Below are positions 24,359-37,496 of a stretch of DNA of 64,000 bases, piece by piece (position 1 is the stretch's first letter; each line of letters opens with the position of its first letter). This stretch comes from Polytrichum commune (Eukaryota; Streptophyta; Polytrichopsida; Polytrichales; Polytrichaceae): contig OX485806.1 of NCBI GenBank assembly GCA_950295325.1, forward strand, positions 560,001 through 624,000, in the 5' to 3' direction. The notes beneath the pieces are model-generated. The model saw nothing but the letters and a program-made list of their open reading frames with translations. It was not told the origin of the DNA and ran no database searches. A program made the translations under genes and the position numbers.

Positions 24359-27300
24359 TCACAGCACATTGATGGTGCCAAATGCACCATACACATGGCC
24401 AAAGGACAAGGCCCCTTTGGAAGTATTGAGGGGGTGGCGGGTATCCGGAGGTGGTGGGGGTGGAGTTGCAGGTTTATCTGGCCATGGTGGTAATTCTCGA
24501 CATGGTGGGTTCACTTCCCAGTTGATAATGTTGTAGGGCCGTGCTCCACTCATCCTCTCTTGCAAGAACAAGGCCCGAGCAGCTGCCTTATACCTACATC
24601 ATCCAGAGTTTTCAAACATCAATTTAAATTTGCAACAACAACAACAACAACAAGCAATAATTTGTTTTTCCTCATTCATGCTCCACACACCTGCCTCAAT
24701 TTTACATTTGAGTTTGCGGCTTTAATGATCAAGGGGTGAAGCGTCTCTCATTTGTCATTTCTCTCTCCATATATATAGAACAACAAAGGTTCTCCTAATC
24801 TCAAATCCACAATTCATGTCAACTTATTTTGTGCTTTGTTCTCAATCTGAGTGAGTGTTAGCAAGGGCACACTGTAGGAGATACCTTCATCATCCCCAGA
24901 TGATTACCTAATATTACACATGAAGGTATATTACATGATTAAAAATATGATCAAGTCCACAGATTTGAAGTGTTACTTTTATTTCAACCAGGGACTAATT
25001 TGTGAATGCCTGATTTAAGTTACCAACTAGAAATTCTTTTCGCAGCCTTTCACAAAACGAAACGCAACTTCTCAGAATTGCATCGAAGAGAACTTGAAGG
25101 AGATTGATGATGGAATGCTGTTCTTACTTTGCAATCTCTTGCTTGTAATTTGTCATGACGATTTCGTGTTGCCCGATGGGCTCCCGCGTGATGATGTTGA
25201 TGTGGGGTGCTCCACTTTTGTTGTTGCGGCAGCCAACTCCCCGCATATTCTTGGACATCTCCTCGTACGCCTGGTACTTCATGTCTCTCATCTTCGTCGC
25301 ATTGTGCCGCCTCCATGCCTCCTCATTCTGCCATATATTCAGCAGCTCCTGCAACACATGACCAGTGTCCGGGGAGGATTCTTTGAGCATAATCGGTCCA
25401 AATCCCAGTGTTCCCAAGTCCAATCGGTTACATGTTGTGATCTTTCAGTTTTTCTTCATTATTTGAGGTACATTCCATAGATTCCTCTAAAATGATCGGT
25501 AAGTCTCCTGAAGTCTTCAATCACTTATTTCTCAATCTCAACTGGTTCATCTGTAACTAGCAGTCAGTTCTCGAATTAAAACCAGCTCGATCCTGCTAGA
25601 AAATCTTGCTAAAATTTGAGAGTTATGAGCGCCATCTAAAATTATATCAAAGGAGCAAGAATTGTCAAAACTTGTCACAAATTTTCATCTAAGGAGGTCG
25701 TGTTATATCTTTCATATTTCTCAAATTGTGTTCATGAGTTGATTGGTTATGACTAATAACCAACTCAAGTGGACTATAGGTGGATGACTTGTCGCTTCCG
25801 CGACTCGTTATCCACTCTCTTCATGTTGGTTATCTACTTCTTAATTAACGACAAGAGAATGGAGGATGAGTTGCAGTCCTAACGAGACATCCACCTACTC
25901 AAGCCACTCATGGGACATTCATTGATTTTCACATGACCAAAAACTGGAGGGTAAGGATGAAATACTCTCTATGTGGAACAAGAGATTTCATGGAAGTGCT
26001 CATCACTTGGTGAGCCATTGGTTATACATCATTGTTCAAAGTTCTTTCTTTCGCAACAATAAGCAATAAAGAGAGAAAAGAACCCGTGGACTCTCCATTG
26101 GAAACCTAAATGGCATTTGTGGTTCACTATGAAAATAACCCCCCTATGTATGAGGAATTTACAGAGAAAAAAACAAACGTATATATATTAATGGCATGCT
26201 AGAAAATGGACTCATGTATTTTATACTAAGCTTTTCAACTTTAATGCGATAAATGCCTCCACTACATATACAAAATATAAATCATGAATTAAATAGGCCT
26301 TTATAACTTCTAAACTCCACTTTCACCTTTCAATGAGAAAGCCATTGACCATCTTTTCATCCATAGCATATAATTGAATGATTGCATCAAATAAACAAAG
26401 ACACAAGCCCAATAATTTAGCCACAATTCAGAGTGCAAAACTTAAGTTTGTAAAAACCTAGAAACCCAAATGCAAACCTTACAAGAATGGATAGGGTAGT
26501 CATTGGGGACTATTACCATATGACAACAATGGATGACGTGAATTGGATTCAACTAGAATATCTACTATCCATTTTTCCTTAAACCTTAGGGCCCCATTTT
26601 GTACAGTTACCTTTACTTCAAAACTCTTAATGGCTTTTTAATGTACAAACTAAAGAAAAATAATACCTCTCCCTTATGTATATTATATGCACTAATGCCT
26701 CAAATAATACCCCTTCTTACACTCACGTTAGTTCGTACATAGTATGAAGAGTCCACCCACCGGGAGAAAGAAGTCAAAGGTTGATGTGGATATAATAGAG
26801 TTGTTTCAAACTAAATAAGTATTAAAGTAAATGACCCATTCCCAACCAATTAAGCAATTTGGCATATCTACAGTATGGGTATGATGATTAAAAAAAATCC
26901 CCATGTAGAGAAAGAGAGTTCAAAAGAGATTCATATTTTGTAGATTATTCTCCTCAAGAGCTAAATTACAATGAACTTTTGACGTAAAGATTATGTTTTT
27001 CCTATTCTCGTCATATAGGTTACCCTATTTGTAACCAACAATTGGTTACAAATCGATAATGCTTGATTCCTATAACTGATGATTGCAGCACCTGAACATG
27101 CTTTCAATCTACACCTCATACCGTGCTACTCAAAACATAGTATTCGTGAAAACATCACATTCGCATGTGAATTTCTTTTTTCCAAGGCAGACTCAATTTC
27201 TAATCCAACTCTCATTTCAATTTGCTAATGTGCTCATGTGATTTACTTTGTTCTAGGATCCCTATGTGTGCTACAATGTTGAACACATGTAACCATTATA

Positions 27301-28908
27301 AAATTTTCTACCTTAATCCATACTGATTTTGTGCCACACTAAATACCATACTCAACCCAAAAACCAACACCCTAAAATCTTGCACAATAAGTACATATTG
27401 ATTGTGAGAATGTCCACCACCTTAACATCAGGCTCGGGTTGATTTTGGATCATTTACCAGTGTAGATTTGAATTCTTATAACTTTGAGCATACAAAATTA
27501 ATCTAATACTAGTATCCATGCTCAGCACTTGGAGTGACTTTCTTGTACAGATGGGAGCATGTGACCTACCTTCTCTCGAACTCTCCTCTTGTCTTCTTGC
27601 TTGTGCAAAACAGGCTCGATATCAGTGCACCAAAACTCTTTCCGCTTGGGATCAGCCCACGACAGTGAATGTTCATTTTCGGGCTCAATCAAACTTTTGT
27701 AATAATTGTTATGGCGGACATGCCCAAACCTACGCTTGCCAAGTCGATCTTTCGCAAGCACATCCTGCTCCAAACACAAAATTAATGGCAAGAATTAAGC
27801 AAGCAAGCCGCAACAGTGCAGCTACTTTTAAATCATTTTCCTTTAATTTTAGCACCCAATTTAGAATGAGAGAAAGTCACAGGTTAGTGTGCACTGTAAT
27901 CACAAGTACATGACAAAGAGCATGCATCGGGACAGGAGAAAGCTTTGTGCACTTTTTACGTGAGCTGATTATCCTCTTTTTGTAATGTAGCACTTTCTCT
28001 AGTAATTTGGAGAATTGTACAAACAAGAAGGTAAAGTATCACAATGATAATCTCTGCACAGGGACTCCACGATCTGATGCACGGTTAGCCTACAAATTGG
28101 ATGAGTACACACTGTTTCTCCTGAAAGTACGCAGTAAGACAAACTAATCCTCAGGAGGATTTGGTCACATGCACACATCTATGTGCCTAATATCAGCAAG
28201 GAAGCAAGTACACTTGTAATTTGCGTAAACTGAACTCATCATGATAATAATAATACCAATAATATCATAAAACTTCACATTAATTCCAACTCGTATGTTT
28301 TACAACAAAACCGATGTACATTCTCACATGTTGACATCTCTATTTCGCATGAAAATGTTCAGCCAACAAAATGTCATGAGAAAGTTTTATCCACAATTGC
28401 GGATTCTCTCATCAAATCGATCAGAACATGAAAAAAGATCTTAAATCAAATTGAAAGCTTCGACATGTTGACATACTGACATGCTGACTAAGATGGATTG
28501 CCTGCCTGAGAAAGTTGAACTACTCACGTGTTTGCCTCCATAGTGTTTTTTGTGTGCCCAAGTCGGATTCACGTCTTCGAGGTAGCCCCACTTGCCGACG
28601 GGCCCCCACATGTTATACGGGTACACGATGCCGGTCGAGCTCTCCTTAAGCGCGCCCACCATATCCTCTTTTGACCTTGGGGATACGGGAGTGCGAGGCC
28701 CGAACTTAGGGCTACCACCCGACCCTTGTTTTGGTGAGTGTGGAGTCGAGGCGGGAGACTTCAAACTATTAGCTTGCCTCGTCGCCACTTTAAGCGAATT
28801 GCTCGGCTTAATGTTGCTCGTGCCCGTGTTGGTGGAGCTCGCGGCCACGACGCTCGTTTTCGGGCTGCCTGAGGTCGACGTAATTGGTGCATCCGGTTGG
28901 TCCGCCAT
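24359..28908 (-). CDS. Unknown conserved-looking protein, four exons, possibly ciliary
   Basis: The function is not recognised. Four exons join in phase on the minus strand: 28908-28528, 27764-27549, 25348-25128 and 24593-24359, with GT-AG introns, giving 350 residues. Residues 1-85 are a Ser/Thr/Pro-rich, probably disordered head. A Trp/Tyr-rich segment follows (YPYNMWGPVGKWGYLEDVNP), then a strongly basic charged stretch, then a helical region (WQNEEAWRRHNATKMRDMKY) leading to GVGCRNNKSGAPHINIITRE and, in the last exon, ERMSGARPYNIINWE. The twofold 'SGAxxxNII' pattern reminds me of short repeats in axonemal proteins of algae and protists, but I cannot name a homologue. There is a proline run (seven P around PATPPPPPPDT) near the C terminus. 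The start is the first ATG of the open exon. Exon joins are strong because every phase matches and the SGA motif recurs across the last intron. Confidence 0.65.
25366..25562 (+). mobile_element. Dispersed repeat family E, copy 2, inside an intron
   Basis: It begins tgtccggggaggattctttg and continues through gcataatcggt, tccaatcggttacatg, cctctaaaatgatcggtaa and ggttcatctgtaactagc. It lies in the second intron of the minus-strand gene, its start only about 16 bases from the acceptor AG of the third exon. Compared with copy 1 it has an extra internal segment. Confidence 0.7.
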
Positions 28909-31267
28909 GGTGCTTGTAACTTTAACCCCAAGAGGAGTTGTGAGCTCAAAGCTTTTGGGTCAGTGGTGATGATGAGAAAACGTCGCAGATCCGGCTAATT
29001 AATTGCCAGGTTCTGTGTGCAGCGAGTCTTACGAAACTGTCAAATGTTGCCCAGAAAGGTCCACTGAGAGGTTACAGGGTTTTAGTGAGGAGGCGCCATA
29101 ATTTGGTGATAGTTAAATCTTGCCAGCGATCACATGAGGTTCCAGAGCCTGCATACAGCTTCCGAGAATTGAATGGGATTTCTGCAAAAGACCAATCAGC
29201 ATGAACAGGAATCTTCCATACAAGTAATGTCACGTAGACAACGCTTAGAGCGAAAATGATGAGGAGAGGTAATCAGGAGTATCAAGCTTGTATGAAGCGA
29301 GAGCTCAAATTCAAGATAATCAGAAGTGTTTTGAGGATGCATATATTTACACCACACCTACTAAAATTCACAATTGGCAATTAAATCATCGGGGTGTGTC
29401 CAAACAGTTCAATTCGCGCCATCACCTACTGCACACTGTCCTACTCATTCCAACTCAAACCTCAAAATTGTCAAGACAACAAATGCCATCCACACACCAC
29501 ACCTACTAGATGGCCACAGGAGGCAGCTTAATTAATCGCCTCTGTGTCACGCTGATCAGGTCGCGAGAACGGAACACACACATGTTTCATTTATTTGATT
29601 GGAGGAGGAAAATTCTCTATTGGGGGCTCAAATCCTGGGAGACTCTGCGGAATGCAGGAGGCAAACACCACTCCTAAATACTAAATTACCCAACTCATCT
29701 GCCAAACCCCTAAATAAACCACTCACTCACTCGTTTACCTACTCTCACACACCCACGACTGACATTCCACCTCACTCTTCACAAAAACTAGCAAAAAATA
29801 GCACACTCCCCCCAAAAAAAATATACATGAACAACTAATTTGCCATGGATCACCACGAGGAACCAAGGTCGCGAAACCCGAGGGTCGATGAGCTAAAGTT
29901 AAATTCTCGTTCATGATGTGACTGTGTAATGATTTTGAGCAGATGGGTTTGTCGGATAGCATAATTTGACAATTCATGTCAGTGCACAACATTAATACTC
30001 GCTTGCTCTATCCACCCACCTACGTACTCTGTGCGCCTACTCACTCCTCACAAAAACTAGAGTATCGGACCCCACCCCAATTTCATGAAGCAACGTGGAG
30101 TCTAATCACCAACTCACACGCACCAATCAATAAACTTAGCCCACCTCGCAGTCATTTGCAACGACCGCGAGAGAGCGAGGTCGCAAGATCCAAGTCATGA
30201 TGGCCTACTCCTTTGCGCTTTTGCGCTTTTGAGAAGATGATTTGTTGGATCGCCATTGACCAATTACGCCGGGATATATTAAACTTGCGGGCGGGGAAAC
30301 TTTTCATTCATGCTTACTCCCTCCTTGGGAGCAAGCGGAGTATTAGCTCTCTCTCTCTCTCCATCAATCAATTAGTCAACGCTAAACATCTATTTTTACT
30401 TGCTCTACATCCTACCCACCTACTCGATCGTGCACCAACTCAACTCTTCACATCAAACAACTAGCATGTATATCAAACGTGGCGGAGCCCAACAGACGAA
30501 CCGATTCATCCACCCACGCACCTTGCGCCGCCGGCCTCGTAATTCACCGTCAATCTCTTCCTCGAAACCAAGGCTGCGAAAACCCCCGAGCGGGCAGCCA
30601 AAAACCGGTCATGCTGATGTGGGTGCAGCAGCGCAATTAGATATGCACGATTGGAGAGATCGACGATGATGATTATTTGTGTTGGAACGATATATTTTTT
30701 GGTTGGCGCGGGGTTGCCAAACGGGAGTTGGTAAGATGATGATGAGTAAGACTGAAGTAATAAAACTAAAAATAAAAATGAAAACAATGAGTGATGATCT
30801 ACTCTGACATTGCAGTGGCATGCAGCAGGTGGCAGAGTGAGCAGTGAAAGGGGGCGACTCCCCAGATGTGGGGGTAGGGGCAGGCGTTACAGCAGGATAC
30901 AAAACATATACGAACTCAAACTACTACTATATATAGTCCGTTCTGTATGCATGGCCAGCCAGGAGGCCGGGCTCAGGACAGAGATAGATAGATAGAAAGA
31001 GAGAAAGAGAGAGAGCAGCAGCTTACTTATTAGATAAATTAGATCAGTGGTGGCAGGAGAAGATCAAGCGGAAGCAGAGAGAGCAGTCTGGCAGGTGGGG
31101 ATCCGGGCCAGGCGGAGCGATCGAGGGAGGGTGATTCGGGACGGGAAGGCAGTTTGGCCACCAGCCTAATCAACAGTTTCTTCATCAACTAACTTATCAA
31201 CTTAACTAACTCTTCATGGATCGATGAATGGGGGAGGAAGAGCCTAGCCGAGCCGAGCCGACCGCCC
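28909..31267. promoter_or_regulatory. Upstream region of the minus-strand gene, with imperfect repeats
   Basis: There is no coding region. Three related blocks recur: 'cactcttcacaaaaactagc' near 29775, 'cactcctcacaaaaactaga' near 30043 and a looser copy near 30437. Each is followed downstream by a ggtcgcgaaaccc-like word (near 29864, 30178 and 30570). A ct-run lies at about 30350-30361 and a purine run (gatagatagatagaaagaga and onward) at about 30976-31015. The promoter itself is not defined. Confidence 0.35.
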
Positions 31268-31470
31268 GTTACAGATGAACCAGTTGACCTTGGAGAAACA
31301 GCCGGTTGAAGTTCAAGACCTTCAGGAGAATTACCCATCATTTTAGAAGGAATATTCTATGGAATATAAGCCTCCAATTAGTACAGAAAATCGAACAGAT
31401 TACATCATGTAACCGGTTGGACTTGGAAAACACCAGGATCTCGACCGATTATGCCCAAAAATCTCCCCCA
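31268..31470 (-). mobile_element. Dispersed repeat family E, copy 3
   Basis: Inverse orientation: it starts gttacagatgaaccagttga and ends ccgattatgcccaaaaatct plus cccc. It matches copy 2 in having the longer internal segment (ggaatattctatggaatat). The sequence inside carries three ccggtt/aaccgg words, as in copy 1. Confidence 0.7.
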
Positions 31471-31531
31471 TCACTGTCATGGATCATGGTTTTCCTTTCT
31501 AACCCTGACCCATTCATGTAAGTACTACACT

Positions 31532-32400
31532 GATTATCCCAATTACTGCATGTTACTGTTCGCAGTTGCGCAGTGCAATATAGCGTCTTACTCAGGAGTT
31601 CATTTTTTACTAACAAAAGTTCAATTGGTTGTTCGGACATTATACAACATAAATGACTCTGCTTGGTAAAATACTACATTCTCAATAGATTGTTATAGCG
31701 TTGTGTAATTCCGAATACTAACACGCACTAATTGGGATTATCATCAGTGTGCATTGCAGTGGCTCACCTTTTATTTCAGTTACTGTGGATTACCATTCCG
31801 AGTTTTGTCGTGCTATAAGTTTCTGCTGAGGATGCAATTTCTTACGAGTACAACACAAATCTATAGTATGAAGTTCATGCAACATAACAGTTTAACGTTG
31901 AAGGGGGTAAAAGATACATTATTGGCAGAAATCATAGCATTGCATAATTCCAAATGGTAATGCACACTAATTGTAGTAAATTAGGTCTTGAGCTCCTCCC
32001 CTACCCCCTCCAACATATAAACCCAGCCATCCAAGATGAAAGATGTAATTTGGTGACCAGTTCATTGGCAGCTTCAGTTTCCCCATCAACATACTCAACT
32101 GTTCATGGGAATGCGTCCATCTTTTAAACCCTTGCATTTCCTCCCTTCTTGTATTGTTGTACACTCCATTGGGTCACCTTGTAGTTCAATTAGTGTGATT
32201 TACTATTTGGAGTTACAAAGGGATATAATTTTCTACTAAGGATGCAAATTTATTACAAAGTATAACACAATAGATTGTATGCGGTTTATACAACAGGGTG
32301 ACAAGTTATCTTTGATGATAAACGTAACTATCTCTTAACGAAGTTATAGCATAACATAATTCCAAATAAATCCACGTTCATTGAAGTAAACTTAGGTGTT
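31532..32400. mobile_element. Cluster of three family D miniature elements
   Basis: The first copy (31532-31743) has inverted ends gattatcccaattactgcat and, on the right, the inverse of gataatcccaattagtgcgt. Two more diverged copies follow (about 31749-31980 and 32175-32400), sharing ttactatttggagtta-like left ends and gcataattccaaat-like right ends. A fourth lies at 36993-37336. Non-coding. The clustered arrangement may reflect tandem duplication or repeated insertion. Confidence 0.55.
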
Positions 32401-32961
32401 GAGCTTCCCATTCACCCCCTTCGAACATCTAAACTGGTGTTGGACTGGTATTATCTTTTCTTTACATCATTTGAGTATCTATAATAAGGATTTCACACTT
32501 TTCGATACCCATAGGGTTTGGGTATTTAACGGTATTCTTGTTTTCAACACCATTTGGATCTATATACCATGCAAGAACGTTCATACCTAGGTAAAATCGT
32601 CCTAATGTCAATATGGTTTAGAATGGGTATTGATCCAAATAACAACTCGGGTATACAAATATCCTCTCACCTTGACATACCCACCAAAATATCAGTTTTT
32701 AGTTGGTATTACAATCTTGATACCCACGGGTATGTTCCTTAATACCATTGTTGATGTTGATTATTGATACCATGTATTTGCCTATATACCGTCCAAAATT
32801 GATTTAAACCCATCCCGTCCATTGTGACAGAGTCAGTTTGACTACCTGCTTCTTTCTGCAGCTTTAGTTTCCCTGTCAACTAACTTTACTTAACTTTAAC
32901 TTTTCATGGGATCACAAACTTCCTTTTTAACCCATGCCCTTCCTCTCTTCTTGTACTAGGC
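32401..32961. other. Spacer of repeat-like sequence
   Basis: No gene. The stretch around 32860-32955 (gctttagtttccctgtcaac, ttcatggga, cttcctctcttcttgtac) is similar to 32070-32155, so both belong to one eroded repeat. The rest is AT-rich and featureless. Confidence 0.4.
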
Positions 32962-33219
32962 GAGGGGGGAATATCACATAAGACCTTTCATTCATCATAT
33001 CACGCGTACCTCTCATTCATCCAACATAAAGGCCTTTAGATAATATGTAGCCTAAATTTTACTTCTGAAAAGCTAATTTGACACCATGATTAGTTTCAAG
33101 GACCTTGAATTAGTATTATTCAAGTCACGCGATATGAATCGACCACAAACCTACAAGGGGTCAACAATTATTTTGAATGAATGAGCGATATGTACGCTTG
33201 TATGCAATACTCCCCTCTC
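32962..33219. mobile_element. Miniature transposon family C, copy 2
   Basis: The left end gaggggggaatatcac is followed by gtacctctcattcatccaac, and the right end is gcttgtatgcaatactcccc. The body shares ggtgaatcg/gaatcgaccacaaacctac words with the copy at 40669. Non-coding. Confidence 0.6.
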
Positions 33220-35339
33220 ATCCTTGTAATGTGGGTGCCTTATTGGGTTATGTTGTTCATATTTCATGTCTAGTTTCTACTATTCATCTTTACGTATCAT
33301 ATATTGCATGAGCAAATCTTTGATGATGCATCAACAAAAGAAACAAAGTGAATGTGTTGAATGTTCTTTGCTTTGATTACGATTATCAAAAGTGCATGTA
33401 TGTAGGCCCCTCGCCCCTCATGGTGTCTATGTAAACATATTCATCATTATAAGGGGCTCTAAGAGGGAGACACCCAAGAGAGACAACCATGGTGGGTGGA
33501 TGGCGTCACCCATTTGCATGGCACCACTTTGCTTTATCATTTTTTAGCATCACATATCATTCTTATCAATCAACTTCATGTAAATGTAGTAATAAATGAG
33601 AAAGTTGCTTCACCGCAAATATGTATATACACTTTCATGATTGTTGTGCATAATACATATAAGCTGAAACAATCATTTCTATTGCAACTTAGCATTTGAT
33701 AGACCGGTGTTATAACAAATCTATCATGTAGTCAAATGTATTGCGTAGCCAAAATATTCATACTAGCATGGTTTCAACTACAAAAGAGGTAGTGAACTTA
33801 TGAAATGCATCAAATCGGGTCTTAGTAGGAAAGAGTTTCCCTTACCTTGTTGTCTTGAGGGAGTTGCCTCGTATGTGCCCATGCCACCCAACATCACACA
33901 AATTGTCAAAAGATGCACAACATGTGTCTACAACTTAACTCCACTTATTATCAATGTCATCAACATCAAGGCAAGGTTATCACAAACATTACTAAGGAAA
34001 ATATCTCATGCTTCGTCCATAAACTTGTTTAGCCATGATGTTATGCTACTGCACTCCAAGCTTGTAGCAAAGTGTCCATTATCCCGTTTCCTTTCACATG
34101 CATAGAGCAAAAATCAAGAAGCCAGTGATAGCCCAAAATGGCAGCATGGCATGCTTGCAACCCATATAATATAAGGCTCAACCCTTGCAAGTAAGTGGTC
34201 TTGATATTTACTTAGTGAATCTTGATTATAACGATGGTATCCTTGTAAAACGGAGTGGCTACATCACCACCTCCAGAATTCACACCTACTTGTTAATTGC
34301 ATACATGCAAGCAAGTGAGTATACATTGCGTGAGACTTGTAACCCTATTGTATTTAAGTTAATATCACCAAAATATACGGTGCGAAGAGGTAAGTGTACA
34401 TATTACCAATGAAGCATTGTTATTCGGTAACATAAACCCAATAACCTTTGAAATAAACGGGAGTGAACAACATACTTACTTTTGTGATAAAAAAGAGTGA
34501 ACAACAATGGTGTCAAATTTTGTGAAGAGGCTTGCCTCACATGTGCTCATGCCACCAACCAAAAAGAATGAAGATTAGTAACATATACGAAGTGAATTGC
34601 AACATGATTCAGTTGTATACCATGTCACACAAAAATTTGTCATGTTAAAATATTCAAAAAATATATACACATAACCCAAGGTCAAACTTGTTCTTTAGTC
34701 ATCATATATTGCACACACGAATCGCCATAACCTCTCTCACACACTCTAAATAGTAAGCTCCAATCTCACTACACCATGTATCTTCACCATCCAGCCACAC
34801 AAGAGAGTAAACAACTCACTCTCACTTGTGGGGAAGATATACTTATCTTAAGCATGTTAGGTTTAAGGTAAGTTGTGATTAGGTTAAGGTGGCATTAACC
34901 TTCATTTAACCATGGTTAGCCTTATTCCTAATATAAGGTGATTGGTCGGTTAACATGATGTCCTAATTTCGGTATAGTGGGCAATATTAGAAGAGAGAGT
35001 GGTATGTGAGGTCGAGGCTCAAAAAAATTCAATTGAGCATTGCTGGTGTATTTTGTGGGTCTATAGGCCATTTCCAAAGTAACATTTTTCCATCAAGGGC
35101 AGAAGAGGAAATTTATCCATCAGCTTTCAACAACTTTAATTCCTTATCAAGCTTTTCTTTTCTTTTTTTGGAACACATGAGGCGCTTGACCTCTTGGTTA
35201 GTTTTTCGTCAGGTAGAGAGACAATTTCACAGCTGGGAATCGAACCGCCAATCACTCCGTTTGGTGTAGGTACCTCTCCACCATCATCCGCTAGTTTAGG
35301 GTCATCTCGGACCATTATCAACTAACTCTTCATGAGTTA
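33220..35339. other. Intergenic, no gene recognised
   Basis: AT-rich, repeat-eroded spacer. A 101-codon open stretch at 33800-34105 (+) shows no family motif and no splice-linked partner. No feature is supported. Confidence 0.5.
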
Positions 35340-36992
35340 AGCACCCTTGTTAACCCTTCCCTTCATACCCCTATAGGTTTGTGGTTGATTCATCTCAAAT
35401 TACTTGGACTTTATTGAAGTGGGACTCTTTAAAATAAAATTTTGGGTCAAATCAACTTATAGAATGTAATTTTTTGATTAAAAAAACTCCATACTACATA
35501 CTATTTGAATTATTTGAGGTATACTTGTGTACAATAATTCCCTCTCTCCCTCAACATGTAGGGTGCTTGTTTTTATTACAACCCCTTCATCCCCGATAAA
35601 CAAGGCTACGTTGACAGCAAGAGCCCCAAACCTAATATGACTTGCTTCGAGAATAAACAGAGAACAAAGAAAAACAAAACTAAGAAAAACAAAAGAAAAA
35701 TAAACATCAATACTCTAGTACATGGCTGATTTTTCACAAAGTTTTTGCCCGTCCACGTCCAAATACCTTGAATTGAAAGGCAAAAAAATTGCAACCCGTC
35801 CCAAAACCGGTAATTTCTAAACCAACCCGTCCATGGAAAGGTTAAAGAAAAAACAATCCGTCCCAAAACCGGTTTAAAAATGGAAATACCCATCCTGCAA
35901 GAGGTATAAATAAGTCTCTTACAATGTTTGTAAAAAAAAATTAAAAAAATTAAAAAAACAACAACATGTGATTGGTTGCACTTGGAAACAATATGATCTT
36001 GACAAATTATGCCTTCAATGTTCGTCAGTTATCTGTCTTTTGATGTCAATTCTCATCTTTCCAGTAAACCCCATTCTAAATTTTGTGGTTGATGAATTAA
36101 TGTATGCAGGTGAATCAAACACTTTAAGATTGATATATTGATTGGGTATTAGTGGTTTGATTGCATTATGATTATATTCACATGTCATATATGACATAAT
36201 GTAACTGACATTTGTACCATTTGTTTTGGAGAAAATTATCAAACAAATTATTATTTCTAGAACCCGTCCAAAGTGAATTTGACACGTCCAAAAACCGGTT
36301 CATTTTCTAAGAACCCGTCCACTGGAAATGTTTTTTTTTATGAACATGTCCCTGGACATGTTAGGGACCTTATGAAAAATCACCACTGCTCTAGTATCGA
36401 CGCAAACATGAGCCCGTTCTCCTTATTCTGACCATGGTTAAATGCATGATGCAAACATAGAACACTATTTAGAGTAGCTTAGAATATGATGACCTGGATG
36501 TCCATCCCCCTCAATACCCGGTCCCTATACCCGCCACCTGGGTATTGCATAATACTCCCTCATAGCAATGTATACAGTGACTTGTAACAAACCCTAGCTT
36601 ATAATCTTAAGCTCAGTACAAACTCCCCACTGTAAATGGCCCTGGATGAGTCAGATTAACCAAGGCTTATTTAATATTTTCTATTTGCGCAATACTTTAT
36701 TGAGAGGGCCAGTAAGATGGGCGGAATTAGGGGAATGGGCCCAATACTTACTACCATTAATACTAACTTGGAGACGACCCCCCCGTGTGCTCATGAGGTG
36801 TTTGTTCTTATCTACACATATCCTTGTGATTGGAGGGGATCGATTTTCCGTTCTTAAACACATTTTTATTAGACTTGCAAGCGAGTCCTTAGATTCATGA
36901 GAGCACTTTTACATGCCCCTCCAAGTGTGAGTGATTTTTGAACTAATCTCTTAACACTCACCTACAAGTAATCGTAACTTATTGCCTACACC
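35340..36992. other. Spacer with fragments of families C and E
   Basis: 35340-35560 is an eroded family C relative (ccctataggtttgtggttga, gaggtatacttgtgtacaat). 35966-36013 is a short inverted remnant of family E (gtgattggttgcacttggaa). Several phrases near 35800-36310 repeat 'cccgtcc' and 'accggtt'. No gene is recognised. Confidence 0.45.
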
Positions 36993-37336
36993 GATTGTCC
37001 CAATTAGTGTGTGTGTTACTATTTGAGTGCAATATCGTCTTGCTCGTGCCCAGATCACACCAAACTTTCCGTTCAGTTCCAGCTATGAAGTTGTTGAGGA
37101 GTATGTTGAGAAATAGATGTTGGCCCATCACTTTTTCACACTATTACAGCCAGATGGTGTCAAAAGTGGTTGGTGTGATCAGACCCTTGGGATTTTAATT
37201 TTTAATAACAGAATTTTAATAGGTTGTTCGGATGTTGTAGAACATAAATGACTTTGCTTGGTGAAATATTATGTTCTCATTTAATAGTCATAGCATTGCG
37301 AAACTCCGAATAGTAACACACACTAATTGGGATATC
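36993..37336. mobile_element. Miniature transposon family D, copy 4
   Basis: The left end gattgtcccaattagtgtgt and the right end acacactaattgggatatc are inverted repeats. Internal sequence around ggttgttcggatgttgtaga matches 31629-31670. It is longer than copy 1 through extra internal sequence. Confidence 0.6.
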
Positions 37337-37496
37337 TGATGTACATATGAGTCTTATATACATATCCATGATAATTGTTTAACTCCCGCTACTAAACATT
37401 TCTAGGGCCACTTCACATTGCAACCTAAGGGCTCTTGACCCATAATATACAAATTATGTGATTGGTCGAGAAGTTGGAGACGGTTCAAATTCACTT

